Position numbers and translations under genes: made by a program
Part shown: piece after piece, positions 45,630 to 55,887 of the stretch
Layout: each line of letters opens with the position of its first letter
Numbering within the stretch: the stretch's first letter is position 1
Assembly (NCBI RefSeq): GCF_024127895.1
Contig: NZ_JAMYBK010000011.1
Coordinates: 1 to 64,000 of the forward strand
DNA length: 64,000 nucleotides
Source: Pseudomonas guariconensis
Lineage (GTDB): Bacteria > Pseudomonadota > Gammaproteobacteria > Pseudomonadales > Pseudomonadaceae
Direction: 5' to 3'
The notes under the pieces: model-generated
What the model was told of the DNA's origin: nothing
The model's input: the letters and a program-made list of their open reading frames with translations, nothing else
Database searches by the model: none

Positions 45630-45758
45630 ATGACCATCGTAAGTCCATTCAGGATCCTCGCATCCGTTCCCCACCGTCCAATCCCGCCGGTGACTCGACC
45701 CCACCGTTTCTACCCCATCCACAGCCAGGGCAACCTGAGGCAGGTGCGCCATGACTGA
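45630..45758 (+). CDS. small protein of unknown function, first ORF of the C4-controlled pair
   Basis: A 42-residue open frame starting MTIVSPFRILASVPHRP, eight bases after AAGGA. I recall small Pseudomonas proteins with a similar MTxIVSP start, which favours this frame (recall, not checked). A competing frame starts at 45626 (MHDHRKSIQD, 42 residues, Pro-rich, stop at 45754) with poorer spacing. Both frames overlap the start of the next gene at 45751, so either would couple translation. No domain is recognisable. Basic and Pro-rich, no membrane segment. Confidence 0.5.
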   Translation: MTIVSPFRILASVPHRPIPPVTRPHRFYPIHSQGNLRQVRHD

Positions 45759-45966
45759 CCACGAGCGCATAACCTCCATCCAGAGCTACATCTGGACCCT
45801 CGAATTACTCGGCGAGGCGCTGGTGCAGCATGACGAGCATCTGGAATGTGAACACCCACCACAACTGAGCTTCCGCACCACGGCGGGTATTCACCAGGCG
45901 ATCAAGATCATCAGCCGTTTGGCCAGCGAGCAATGCGGCAAGTTGCTGAGTAATGAGCCGACATGA
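45751..45966 (+). CDS. small helical protein of unknown function, second ORF of the pair
   Basis: A 71-residue protein, MTDHERITSIQSYIWTLELL onward, with two predicted helices separated by an acidic/His segment (HDEHLECEHPP) and one Cys near the end (EQCGKLL). I do not recognise a named family. Its ATG overlaps the stop of the preceding small ORF, and it lacks its own good ribosome-binding site, so it probably depends on translation of the first ORF and hence on the C4-like leader. Confidence 0.6.
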   Translation: MTDHERITSIQSYIWTLELLGEALVQHDEHLECEHPPQLSFRTTAGIHQAIKIISRLASEQCGKLLSNEPT

Positions 45967-46039
45967 TTGAAGCCGCGTCCCATTGCGTTTTAGTGGGACG
46001 CGGCTCGTGGTTCGCCCTGTGGATAAGCCCTGATGCGGA

Positions 46040-47593
46040 TCAGTTATCCAGTTCGGTAATGACACCTGGTTGGGATATTCGTAGCGCCGCTTTTTGTTCG
46101 GCCCGTTGTCCCAATCGCGACGCCACCCCGCCCCCACAGGGTGATGCAGAAGCACACCCCCGCGCCTCGAACCACCCCGGCCAGGAACTCCGGTGCCGGC
46201 TGTTTTCCTCGACGCAAGGAATCAGCCGCTCGACCAGCACTTCGGTCTGCCCCACAGCCTTGGCCATCCGGTACTTGACGCTATGTATGCATTCCCTGTC
46301 CCCAAACTCGCAGCGGTTGAGCGAGGTCCCGCCGCAGGGCCCATTCGCCAAGCCCTTCGGGCAGGTCTCGGGGCAGACGTAGAGGGTATCTTCCAGGCGG
46401 CAGCGCCCACAGGTGTCGCACCCCACCAGCGGCCTTTTCACGCTGCGCTCCAGGCGATGGAGCACGCGGGCGCCGGTAGGCGTGGCCCAGACCGGTCGTT
46501 GCACGGCCCAGCCGAACGCCTGGCTCAGCCACGAACTGCGGCTGAACAGCAGCGAATGAAAGCCAGACAGCAGGTGATAACGCGCTGTTTCCTTGCGCGA
46601 GGCGGTAACGCGGGATTCGCCCAGCCGCCAGTTCGCCTCAGGCGGATGGAAGGTCACCGCAGGCAGCCCGGGCATCTGCCAGCAGGCCGCCCATGCCGGT
46701 GCCCATTGCTCCAGCGAATGAATGCGCGATTGCCAGCGGTTGATCGTCTGCTCCAGCGTCAGCAATTGCTCGACGTCATGGATGCCGGACAGGTGAATCC
46801 CGGCGTACCCCATCAGGCGCAGGCCGATGATCTGCAAGGCCAGGCGTTCGAGGCTGCGTGCCTGGGCATGGGCCTTGGAGAGGGCCGCCTCGGCTTCGAG
46901 CAGGTCGCGCATGGAGGGGGTGACCACGATGCCGGCCACCTGCTCGAAGATCCGCGCGCGCCCCAGGGTCAGGCCCATGACGCAGGCCAGTAGCGGCTTG
47001 GGTGAGGGTTGGCGGCTCATCCACTGGATGGCTTCACGGTGCTTGCTGGCATCGTAGCCTAGTTGCAGGGTGAGGAAGTCCGCGCCGGCGGCGAGCTTCT
47101 TCTCGGCCTTGAAGTACTGCGCGCCGCCTTCTTCCTCGCGGTATTTGAACGGGTGCATGCCGGCGCCCAGCAGCCAGCCCGGTCGGGCCTGGCGGACGAT
47201 CTGCAAGGCCGCCACCGACTCCAGGTAGCGCACCGGGCGCTGGCCGGGTTCATGGCCGGGCAGGCGGTCGCCGGTGAGCAGCAGGAGTTGGTCGAGGCCT
47301 GCGGCGTCCATACGTTGCAGTTGCTCCAGCAGATGCTGGCGTTCGCGGTCCTTGCCGGAGAAATGCAGCAGGGCGGGGTGGGGCTGCTCGAGGCTGGCGA
47401 AGGCCTCCAGGGGAGACATTTCGAAAGGGCTGCCGACGCGGTCGGCGATAGCCACGGTCATGGGCCAGCCGCACAGGTGCGAGCGGGCCATCAGGGCCTC
47501 GATGCTGGCGAAGTGCGGGCTGGAGGACTTGGGGACGAACTCCATGACGCAGACGAAGGATTTTTCGTGCAGCGCCTTTTTCAACTGGCTCAT
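46040..47593 (-). CDS. methylenetetrahydrofolate reductase-like protein with C-terminal zinc-binding domain
   Basis: A 517-residue protein. Residues 1 to about 290 resemble the MTHFR TIM barrel ([90 protein letters not shown]). The C-terminal part has the Cys-rich MTHFR_C motif [31 protein letters not shown]. It is distinct from the usual short MetF. It is divergent from metE, so a role in folate one-carbon supply for methionine is likely. The start [13 protein letters not shown] is preferred; the frame extends 71 codons further without similarity. Confidence 0.85.
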   Translation of the reverse strand: MSQLKKALHEKSFVCVMEFVPKSSSPHFASIEALMARSHLCGWPMTVAIADRVGSPFEMSPLEAFASLEQPHPALLHFSGKDRERQHLLEQLQRMDAAGLDQLLLLTGDRLPGHEPGQRPVRYLESVAALQIVRQARPGWLLGAGMHPFKYREEEGGAQYFKAEKKLAAGADFLTLQLGYDASKHREAIQWMSRQPSPKPLLACVMGLTLGRARIFEQVAGIVVTPSMRDLLEAEAALSKAHAQARSLERLALQIIGLRLMGYAGIHLSGIHDVEQLLTLEQTINRWQSRIHSLEQWAPAWAACWQMPGLPAVTFHPPEANWRLGESRVTASRKETARYHLLSGFHSLLFSRSSWLSQAFGWAVQRPVWATPTGARVLHRLERSVKRPLVGCDTCGRCRLEDTLYVCPETCPKGLANGPCGGTSLNRCEFGDRECIHSVKYRMAKAVGQTEVLVERLIPCVEENSRHRSSWPGWFEARGCASASPCGGGVASRLGQRAEQKAALRISQPGVITELDN

Positions 47594-47781
47594 GGGCGGT
47601 TGGCTATTGGGTTGGGGCACGGTGGCATTGTGAAGGAGGGTGGGGGAGGGGTCATGTCCGGGGGCGTAGGGAATTGCTTTGAAAGAGACATCCTGGGTGC
47701 CTGGGCTGGCCATTCGCGGCGGTTCGGCGCCGCTCTCAAGCAGCGCCGCACTATCCCTGCGAACCAGGCATGCTTCAATAG

Positions 47782-47804
47782 GATCATGAGTAAATCTTGT
47801 GATC
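47782..47804. promoter_or_regulatory. imperfect palindrome between the MTHFR-like gene and metE
   Basis: GATCATGAG-TAAAT-CTTGTGATC has seven of nine symmetric pairs around a five-base spacer. It lies 84 bases upstream of the metE ATG, in the only AT-rich part of the divergent region. It could be an operator for a methionine-responsive regulator; the regulator is not identified. Confidence 0.4.
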
Positions 47805-47887
47805 ATCTTAAATTAAATGAGTTTGTCTCACGATGGCTGCGCGCCGACAATCCTCTCATTCATTTCTGCATGCTGAGGGACAAGAAC

Positions 47888-50194
47888 ATGGCACTGGCGC
47901 ACAACCTGGGTTTTCCGCGCATCGGGCGCGACCGTGAATTGAAGAAAGCCCAGGAAGCCTTCTGGAAGGGCGAACTGGACGAAGCCGGCCTGCGCACCGT
48001 GGGCCGTGAGCTGCGCGCAGCCCATTGGCAGGTGCAGAAAGACGCCGGCATCGAGCTGTTGCCGGTCGGCGACTTCGCCTGGTACGACCAGGTCCTGACC
48101 CACTCGCTGACCTTCGGCGTGATCCCGGAGCGCTTCCGGGGCCATGAGGGTGCCACGCCGACCCTGCAGACCCTGTTCGCCATGGCGCGAGGCGCCGTGG
48201 CGACGGACCGCAGCGACAGCTGCTGCGGCGGTGCCCACGCCCAGGAAATGACCAAGTGGTTCGACACCAACTACCACTACCTGGTCCCCGAGTTCACCGC
48301 CGACCAGCAGTTCGCCCTGAGCTGGGAGCAGTTGTTCGAGGAAGTGGACGAGGCCAAGGCCCTGGGCCATGCAGTCAAACCGGTGGTGATCGGCCCGCTG
48401 ACCTACCTGTGGCTGGGCAAGACCAAGGGCGCCGACTTCGACAAGCTGGAGTTGGTCGACCGCCTGCTACCGTTGTACGATCAGATCTTCAACCGCCTGG
48501 CCGCCCAGGGTGTGGAGTGGGTGCAGATCGACGAGCCGATCCTGGTCCTCGATCTGCCGCAGGACTGGAAGAACGCCTACGAGCGTGTCTACAACATCCT
48601 GCAGCGCGCACCGCTGAAGAAGCTGATCGCCACCTATTTCGGCGGCCTGGAAGACAACCTGGGCCTGGCCGCCAACCTGCCGGTCGATGGCCTGCACATC
48701 GACCTGGTGCGCGCCCCTGAGCAGTACCCGACCATCCTCGACCGCCTGCCGGCCTACAAGGTGCTGTCGCTGGGCCTGGTCAACGGCCGCAACGTCTGGG
48801 CCTGCGATCTGGAAAAAGCACTGGATGTGCTGCGCCACGCCGCCGAACGCCTGGGCGATCGCCTGTGGGTGGCGCCCTCCTGCTCGTTGCTGCACAGCCC
48901 GGTCGACCTGGCCCGTGAAGACAAGCTGGATGCTGAACTGAAAAGCTGGCTGGCCTTCGCCGTGCAGAAGTGCCAGGAGGTCGCGGTGCTGACCAAGGCC
49001 GTCAACGAACCCGGCGTGGCCGACGTCGCCGCTGCCCTGGCGCGCAGCCGGGCCATCCAGGCCAGCCGCGCTGCGTCGCCACGCATTCACAAGCCTGCCG
49101 TGCAGGCCCGTCTGGCGGCGATCAAGCCGGCCGACAGCCAGCGCCAGTCGGCGTTCGAGCAGCGCATCGCCAAGCAGCGCGCCGGGCTCGACCTGCCGGC
49201 TTTCCCGACCACCACCATCGGCTCCTTCCCACAGACGTCGGCGATCCGCCTGGCGCGGCAGTCGTTCAAGCAAGGCAAGCTGACCGAGGCCGAGTACGTC
49301 GAGGCCATGCAGAGCGAGATCCGCCATGCGGTGCAGATCCAGGAAAACCTGGGCCTGGACGTGCTGGTGCACGGCGAGGCCGAGCGTAACGACATGGTCG
49401 AGTACTTCGCCGAGCAGCTCGACGGCTACGTGTTCACCCGCTTCGGCTGGGTGCAGAGCTACGGCTCGCGCTGCGTCAAGCCGGCGGTGATCTTCGGTGA
49501 CTTGAGCCGTCCGAAAGCCATGACCGTGGCGTGGATCGAGTACGCCCAAGGCCTGACCGGCAAGGTGATGAAGGGCATGCTGACCGGCCCTGTGACCATG
49601 CTGATGTGGTCGTTCCCACGCGAGGACGTGAGCCGCGAGGTCCAGGCCCGTCAGCTGGCGCTGGCGATTCGCGACGAGGTGCTCGACCTGGAGGCGGCCG
49701 GCATCAAGATCGTGCAGATCGACGAAGCGGCCTTCCGCGAGGGCCTGCCGCTGCGCAGGGGCGCCTGGGCTCATTACCTGGAATGGGCCACCGAAGCCTT
49801 CCGCCTGTGCGCCTCGGGCGTGCGGGATGAAACCCAGATCCACACCCACATGTGCTACAGCGAGTTCAACGACGTGATCGAGTCGATCGCCGCCATGGAC
49901 GCCGACGTGATCACCATCGAGACCTCGCGTTCGGACATGGAACTGCTGGAGGCCTTCGAGCGGTTCGACTACCCGAACGAGATCGGCCCAGGCGTGTACG
50001 ACATCCACTCGCCGCGAGTGCCGAGCAAGGACGAGATGGTCAAGTTGCTGCGCAAGGCCGCCCGGCGCATTCCCGCCGAGCGCCTGTGGGTCAACCCGGA
50101 CTGCGGCCTGAAGACCCGCGCCTGGCCGGAGACCGAGGCGGCATTGGTCAACATGGTTGCCGCTGCCCGCGAGCTGCGTAGCCAGGGGGCCTGA
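47888..50194 (+). CDS. metE: cobalamin-independent methionine synthase
   Basis: A 768-residue enzyme that methylates homocysteine with 5-methyltetrahydrofolate-triglutamate. It has the two-barrel MetE layout: [21 protein letters not shown] at the start, the inter-domain [14 protein letters not shown], and the zinc ligands in [10 protein letters not shown] (His, Cys), ITIETSRSD (Glu) and [10 protein letters not shown] (Cys). The ATG is preceded by GAGGG. The frame is open far upstream as an overlap with the divergent gene. A strong terminator follows. MetE and the B12-dependent MetH usually coexist in Pseudomonas, with metE used when cobalamin is short. Confidence 0.97.
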   Translation: MALAHNLGFPRIGRDRELKKAQEAFWKGELDEAGLRTVGRELRAAHWQVQKDAGIELLPVGDFAWYDQVLTHSLTFGVIPERFRGHEGATPTLQTLFAMARGAVATDRSDSCCGGAHAQEMTKWFDTNYHYLVPEFTADQQFALSWEQLFEEVDEAKALGHAVKPVVIGPLTYLWLGKTKGADFDKLELVDRLLPLYDQIFNRLAAQGVEWVQIDEPILVLDLPQDWKNAYERVYNILQRAPLKKLIATYFGGLEDNLGLAANLPVDGLHIDLVRAPEQYPTILDRLPAYKVLSLGLVNGRNVWACDLEKALDVLRHAAERLGDRLWVAPSCSLLHSPVDLAREDKLDAELKSWLAFAVQKCQEVAVLTKAVNEPGVADVAAALARSRAIQASRAASPRIHKPAVQARLAAIKPADSQRQSAFEQRIAKQRAGLDLPAFPTTTIGSFPQTSAIRLARQSFKQGKLTEAEYVEAMQSEIRHAVQIQENLGLDVLVHGEAERNDMVEYFAEQLDGYVFTRFGWVQSYGSRCVKPAVIFGDLSRPKAMTVAWIEYAQGLTGKVMKGMLTGPVTMLMWSFPREDVSREVQARQLALAIRDEVLDLEAAGIKIVQIDEAAFREGLPLRRGAWAHYLEWATEAFRLCASGVRDETQIHTHMCYSEFNDVIESIAAMDADVITIETSRSDMELLEAFERFDYPNEIGPGVYDIHSPRVPSKDEMVKLLRKAARRIPAERLWVNPDCGLKTRAWPETEAALVNMVAAARELRSQGA

Positions 50195-50210
50195 TTACCC
50201 TGGATCGACG

Positions 50211-50236
50211 AACGGGACGCCTTGGCGTCCCGTTTT
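50211..50236 (+). terminator. terminator of metE
   Basis: AACGGGACGCC-TT-GGCGTCCCGTT followed by TTGCG, 17 bases after the metE stop. It also separates metE from the convergent TetR gene. Confidence 0.88.
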
Positions 50237-50246
50237 GCGTATTGGG

Positions 50247-50894
50247 TTATCGATATTTATTTTTATATATAGCGATGCGTTGTTCAGGCCGTTCTGGCTG
50301 CAAGCCCCGCAGCAGCATCCTGGTGAGTGCCGAGGCCGAGGGTTGCAGGTCGTGGCCGTCGTGCGTGCGCGATTGCGCCAGCCGGCTCCCCTGTGGGGCG
50401 AAGCGGATATGCGCCATGGGCATCGACCAGAGGAACAGCAGCAGGTGTTCCGGCGCGGTGCGGGCGATCAGGCCCCGGTCCATCCAGGTGTTGAGGCAGC
50501 CCAGGTTCTGCCGGGCGATCTCGCGCATGGCCTCGGCGCGGCTGCCGGAGAGGTGATGGGCACCGTGCAGCATCTCCCGCACCAGGACCTTGCAGGCATG
50601 TGGATATTGCCGGATCACCCCTATCTTGGCCTGGATATAGCGTTCCAGCGCGTCTTTCGGCAGCGCTTCGGGATCGAGGCTGCGCGCTGCGCGCAGGAGC
50701 GGCTCCATGACCCGGTCGAGCACACAGGCATAGAGGTTGCGTTTGGTTTCGAAGTAATAGTGGACGTTGGCTTTCGGCAGGCCGGCACGGGCCGCGATGT
50801 CTTCGACCGTGGACGCTTCGAAGCCCTTGTCGGCGAACTCCGCGCTGGCGGCCTCGACGATCAGGCGGCGGTTGCGCTCGCGGATACTAGGCAT
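50247..50894 (-). CDS. TetR-family transcriptional regulator (RutR/YcdC-like C-terminal domain)
   Basis: A 215-residue regulator. The N-terminal helix-turn-helix reads [44 protein letters not shown]. The C-terminal region ([42 protein letters not shown]) fits the TetR_C_3/YcdC class. The ligand is unknown. It is convergent with metE and stands before a 313-bp gap that contains its promoter and a composite repeat. Confidence 0.88.
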   Translation of the reverse strand: MPSIRERNRRLIVEAASAEFADKGFEASTVEDIAARAGLPKANVHYYFETKRNLYACVLDRVMEPLLRAARSLDPEALPKDALERYIQAKIGVIRQYPHACKVLVREMLHGAHHLSGSRAEAMREIARQNLGCLNTWMDRGLIARTAPEHLLLFLWSMPMAHIRFAPQGSRLAQSRTHDGHDLQPSASALTRMLLRGLQPERPEQRIAIYKNKYR

Positions 50895-51100
50895 GGCGGT
50901 GCTGCTGTGGGGCAGGGCGGGGATGGCGGATCGGCATGGCTACGGCAAAAGGGAAAGCGGATGCTCGCTACAGTGCCATAACGCTATTGCAAAAGTATAT
51001 AGCGAGGTGGCTTTAGCCGTAGATGAAGGCGTAGCCCTGGCCATGCTCAGGGGGGCAGGGCTGGCCTGTCGCGGCGGTTCGGCGCCCGACAAGCCCGCTC

Positions 51101-51184
51101 TCACAGGGTGCTGAGTCGACTACACATGATGCAGTTTGCAGGGGCCTGTGGGGGCTTGCCGGCGATGGGCTGCAAAGCAGCCCC
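51101..51184. repeat. composite repeat with REP half and GC hairpin (copy B, inverted order)
   Basis: CACAGGGTGCTGAGTCGACTACACATGATGCAGTTTGCAGGGGCC is followed by GGGCTTGCCGGCGATGGGCTGCAAAGCAGCCCC. The GTCGAC...ATGATG spacer is shared with the copies at 4.0 and 57.3 kb; the hairpin is here on the right side. It fills much of the 50895-51207 gap; the rest holds the TetR promoter region and no gene. Confidence 0.7.
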
Positions 51185-51207
51185 GGAACACACTCGCAGC
51201 GAACGGC

Positions 51208-52386
<1,179 letters not shown>

Positions 52387-52451
52387 GTTGTTGTTCTCCG
52401 TGAAGGGTGGACGCCAGCTCGGCGCATTCCTGTCAGCATCGGTGGGAATCG

Positions 52452-52502
52452 CTCATTTGTTAAATTTGTTTTTCTTTCTCATTGATGTGAAAAACAAATG
52501 AG
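52452..52502. promoter_or_regulatory. nested inverted repeats in the thiolase-fabV promoter region
   Basis: ATTTGTTTTTC (52464-52474) and GAAAAACAAAT (52489-52499) form an 11-bp perfect dyad with a 14-base loop. An outer pair CTCATTTGTT (52452-52461) and AACAAATGAG (52493-52502) forms a second, 10-bp dyad sharing the same right arm. The two left arms are therefore near direct repeats of ATTTGTT. The site is 66 bases upstream of the thiolase start and may be an operator. Confidence 0.5.
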
Positions 52503-52727
52503 TGGCAGGCGTGAGCCTATACGATTCCGCTGCAATGCCGCTCATATCCGGCAGGCACTCATCAACGATCTGGCCGGCATGGGCGAGCGCAATGTTCTCT
52601 TGAAACACCACGATCAGTCCTTAAGATGTGTCGGATCGCTTCCGGGTGTAGTCTCACCCTCCAATAAACGGGTCGTCGCCATGGTTGGCGGCTGTCCCAT
52701 GCCTAAACACCTGATGAGGTACAGACA

Positions 52728-53939
52728 TTGGCCATCATTCATCCTAAGGTCCGCGGTTTCATCTGCACCACGACCCACCCGAAGGGCTGCGAGCTCAACG
52801 TCCGTGACCAGATCGAAGCCACCCGCAAGCTGGGCGTGCGCGAGGATGGGCCGAAGAAGGTCCTGGTGATCGGTGCATCCAGCGGCTATGGCCTGGCGGC
52901 GCGCATCACCGCGGCTTTCGGCTTCAAGGCCGACACCCTGGGCGTGTTCTTCGAAAAGCCCGGCACCGAGACCAAGGCCGGTACCGCCGGCTGGTACAAC
53001 GCCGCGGCCTTCGACAAGTTCGCCAAGGCCGAGGGCCTGTACAGCAAGTCGATCAATGGCGATGCCTTCTCCGATGAAGCCCGTGCCAAGGTCATCGAGC
53101 TGATCAAGCACGAGATGGGTGGCAAGGTCGACCTGGTGGTCTATTCCCTGGCCTCTCCTGTACGCAAGCTGCCGCAGACCGGTGAACTGGTGCGCTCGGC
53201 GCTCAAGCCGATCGGCCAGCCGTACAAGTCGACCGCCATCGACACCAACAAGGACACCATCATCGAGGCCAGCATCGAGCCGGCCACCGAGCAGGAAATC
53301 CAGGACACCGTCACCGTCATGGGCGGCCAGGACTGGCAGCTGTGGATCGACGCCCTGGCCGGCGCCGGCGTGCTGGCCGAAGGTGCGCGCACCGTCGCCT
53401 TCAGCTACATCGGCACCGAGATCACCTGGCCGATCTACTGGCACGGCGCCCTGGGCAAGGCCAAGCAGGACCTGGACGAAACTGCCCTGCGCCTGGACCG
53501 TAAACTGGCAACCGAGATCAAGGGCGGCGCCAACGTGGCCGTACTGAAGTCGGTCGTCACCCAGGCCAGCTCGGCCATCCCGGTGATGCCGCTGTACCTG
53601 TCGATGGTCTTCAAGATCATGCAGGAGAAGGGTGTTCACGAAGGTACCCAGGACCAGCTGGACCGTATGTTCCGCGACCGCCTGTACCGTGCCGACGGCC
53701 AGGCCGCTGAAGTCGACGAGAAGGGCCGCCTGCGCCTGGACGACTGGGAACTGCGTGACGACGTCCAGGACGCCTGCAAGGCCCTGTGGCCGCAGGTGAC
53801 CACCGAGAACCTGTTCCAGCTGACCGACTATGCCGGTTACAAGAAAGAGTTCCTCAAGCTGTTCGGTTTCGAGCGCGCCGACGTCAACTACGACGAAGAC
53901 GTAGCCACCGACGTACGGTTCGACTGCGTCGAGCTGTAA
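52728..53939 (+). CDS. fabV: enoyl-ACP reductase FabV (trans-2-enoyl-CoA reductase family)
   Basis: A 403-residue NADH-dependent enoyl-ACP reductase of fatty-acid synthesis. It has [20 protein letters not shown] near residue 45 and the FabV-type Tyr-X8-Lys active site around [20 protein letters not shown] near 225-245. FabV enzymes are known for intrinsic tolerance of triclosan. The start codon is TTG, with GATGAGGT upstream; the next in-frame ATGs are far inside the protein. A 13-bp hairpin lies just behind the gene. Confidence 0.95.
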   Translation: MAIIHPKVRGFICTTTHPKGCELNVRDQIEATRKLGVREDGPKKVLVIGASSGYGLAARITAAFGFKADTLGVFFEKPGTETKAGTAGWYNAAAFDKFAKAEGLYSKSINGDAFSDEARAKVIELIKHEMGGKVDLVVYSLASPVRKLPQTGELVRSALKPIGQPYKSTAIDTNKDTIIEASIEPATEQEIQDTVTVMGGQDWQLWIDALAGAGVLAEGARTVAFSYIGTEITWPIYWHGALGKAKQDLDETALRLDRKLATEIKGGANVAVLKSVVTQASSAIPVMPLYLSMVFKIMQEKGVHEGTQDQLDRMFRDRLYRADGQAAEVDEKGRLRLDDWELRDDVQDACKALWPQVTTENLFQLTDYAGYKKEFLKLFGFERADVNYDEDVATDVRFDCVEL

Positions 53940-53950
53940 GCAAGCCCTTG

Positions 53951-53984
53951 ACCGTGCAGCCGTTCATGGACGGCTGCACGGTTC
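53951..53984 (+). terminator. hairpin downstream of fabV (probable terminator)
   Basis: ACCGTGCAGCCGT-TCATGG-ACGGCTGCACGGT is a perfect 13-bp stem 12 bases after the stop. The 3' tail is TCCCTCC rather than a T-run, so termination efficiency is uncertain. Confidence 0.6.
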
Positions 53985-54108
53985 CCTCCGGGGCCTGCAC
54001 ATAATCTGAAACAATTCCTTCGCTGGCCCTTTGCTATGAGGGCGCTCCGGCTGATCTATACCGCTGCTAATGACCAGGTAATTCCGCCTGGGCTGGGGAG
54101 GCAGCAGT

Positions 54109-54795
54109 ATGAGCACATTGCAAAAAATACAAGAACGAATCCGCCAAAAAGGTCTTAAACGCACCCTCAAGACCTTGTTCGAGCGCTATGTGTTTTTCCA
54201 TTGGGAGTTGTTGTGGATGGAGCGTGACCTGGTCAGCCCCGTACCGCCGTACAACCTCAAGGAACACCCACCGGTAACCCTGGTACAGATCACCCCCGAG
54301 AACGCCGACGCTTTCGCCCGCTACTTCGGCGACCGCGTCGAGACCATGCGCGAGCTGGCCGCCGAAGGCCACACCGGGCACATGTACCTGGACGAGCAGG
54401 GCGATGCGGTGGCGTTCATCTGGGGCAGCGTGGTGGACTACCACGACAAGCACTACTACGGCTGCACCTTCCCGGTGAAGCCGGGCGAGTTCTTCGAGTT
54501 CGGCGGCGAGATGACGCGCCGCTATTTCGGCAGCGAGCTGTCGGTCACCGCCCAGGTGGAGCTGTGGAACGCCATGCGCGAGAAGGGCTGCAACAAGGTG
54601 GTGGACGTGGTCGAGACCCACAACGTCCCAGCCATGAAGCTGCATTTGCGCATGGGGTATCACGAGCAAGGGCGGGTGATGCATGTCTATGGCCTGTTCG
54701 GGCGCTTCAAGCTGTTCCGCGAAACCCGCTACCAGGGCTCGCGGCTGGAGGTGCTGCGCAAGCCGGGCGTGGCCCGGGCCTTGCCGACTGCCTGA
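54109..54795 (+). CDS. GNAT-like acyltransferase-fold protein
   Basis: A 228-residue protein. The N-terminal 40 residues are basic (QERIRQKGLKRTLKTLFERY); the middle and C-terminal part (GHTGHMYLDEQGDAVAFIWGSVVDYHDKHYYG, VVDVVETHNVPAMKLHLRMGYHEQGRVMHVYGLF) look like a GNAT fold, with the NxxAMKLHLRMGY end of acetyl-CoA-binding enzymes. The substrate is unknown. It is separated from fabV by 169 bases and followed by a lone hydrolase gene. Confidence 0.7.
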   Translation: MSTLQKIQERIRQKGLKRTLKTLFERYVFFHWELLWMERDLVSPVPPYNLKEHPPVTLVQITPENADAFARYFGDRVETMRELAAEGHTGHMYLDEQGDAVAFIWGSVVDYHDKHYYGCTFPVKPGEFFEFGGEMTRRYFGSELSVTAQVELWNAMREKGCNKVVDVVETHNVPAMKLHLRMGYHEQGRVMHVYGLFGRFKLFRETRYQGSRLEVLRKPGVARALPTA

Positions 54796-54944
54796 GAGGT
54801 TGGCCGGGAGCGGGCTATGCCGTTGGGGTGGGCAAATGCTGGGGCCAAATAGTTGAAATGACGCGCGCTCAATACTAGCGTTGGCGGACGAACAATCGCC
54901 CGTGCCCGCGCCCTGTCGGTGCGAGACGCCGCAGGGAGTGCGCC

Positions 54945-55850
54945 ATGAGCAGCCTCATCCAGCCCGCCAGCGCTTTTCGCCAGGACGCCGCCGATGGCTA
55001 TAGCCTCGGCGGCTTTCGTTGGCGTCATGCCCAAGCCGACCCCCAGCGCCCGCTGGTGATCATCAATGCCGCCACCTCGGTGCGCTGCCGCTATTACGCG
55101 CGCTTCGCCGACTACTTGTTCGCCCAGGGCTTCGACGTGCTGACCTACGACTACCGTGGCATCGGCGAATCGCGTCCGGCGTCGCTGCGTGGCTTCCAGG
55201 CGTCCTGGAGCGACTGGGGACGGCTCGATTTCGAGGCCATGCTGCAACTGGCGGCCAATGAGTTTCCCGGCCAGCCGGTGGACGTGGTGGGGCATAGCTT
55301 CGGTGGCTGCGCGGTGGGCCTGGCGCCGTCTGCGGGCCAAGTACGGCGGCTGGTGATGGTGGGGGCGCAGTTCGCCTATTGGCGTGACTATGCGGCGCAG
55401 CAGCGCTGGCGGCTGTTCGGCAAGTGGCATGTGGTGATGCCGCTGCTGACGCGGTTGTTCGGTTACTTCCCAGGCAAGCGCCTGGGCTGGCTGGAAGACA
55501 CGCCGGCGGGGGTGGTACACGACTGGACCACCCGCACGCCCCGCTACGAGCACCGCCCCAGCGGACGCACGCTGGCGGAGCCGCCGTTCGCCAAGGTGCG
55601 GGCGACGACCCTGGCGATCAGCCTGGCCGACGATCCGTTCGGCACCATTGCCGCCACCGAACGCTTGCTGGGTTACCTCAATGACGCCGAGCGCCTGCAC
55701 CTGCGGGTGGCGCCTGTGGATATCTCGGTCGGCGAGATCGGCCACTTCGCCTTCTTCCATGATCGCTTCCGCGACAGCCTGTGGCCGATCGCACTGCAGT
55801 GGCTGCAGCAGGGCAACTTGCCACCTGGTACCCCGGGGCAGCGTTTGTGA
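54945..55850 (+). CDS. alpha/beta hydrolase (serine aminopeptidase S33-like)
   Basis: A 301-residue alpha/beta hydrolase. The nucleophile elbow is GHSFGG near residue 112 (DVVGHSFGGCAVG); DYRGIGESRP is the typical strand-4/helix-A block. A late Asp (SLADDPFGT) and the His in GEIGHFAFFHDRF complete a plausible triad. It has no signal peptide. The substrate is unknown; small ester or peptide hydrolysis is family-based inference. Confidence 0.85.
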   Translation: MSSLIQPASAFRQDAADGYSLGGFRWRHAQADPQRPLVIINAATSVRCRYYARFADYLFAQGFDVLTYDYRGIGESRPASLRGFQASWSDWGRLDFEAMLQLAANEFPGQPVDVVGHSFGGCAVGLAPSAGQVRRLVMVGAQFAYWRDYAAQQRWRLFGKWHVVMPLLTRLFGYFPGKRLGWLEDTPAGVVHDWTTRTPRYEHRPSGRTLAEPPFAKVRATTLAISLADDPFGTIAATERLLGYLNDAERLHLRVAPVDISVGEIGHFAFFHDRFRDSLWPIALQWLQQGNLPPGTPGQRL

Positions 55851-55887
55851 AAGCCGCCGGCCCATTCGCGGGCAAAAGGCCCAGCAC

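Noticed and set aside
47063..47887. An N-terminal extension of metE of 275 residues.
   Set aside because: It overlaps the divergent MTHFR-like gene and lacks similarity; the ATG at 47888 has a ribosome-binding site and gives the family N-terminus.
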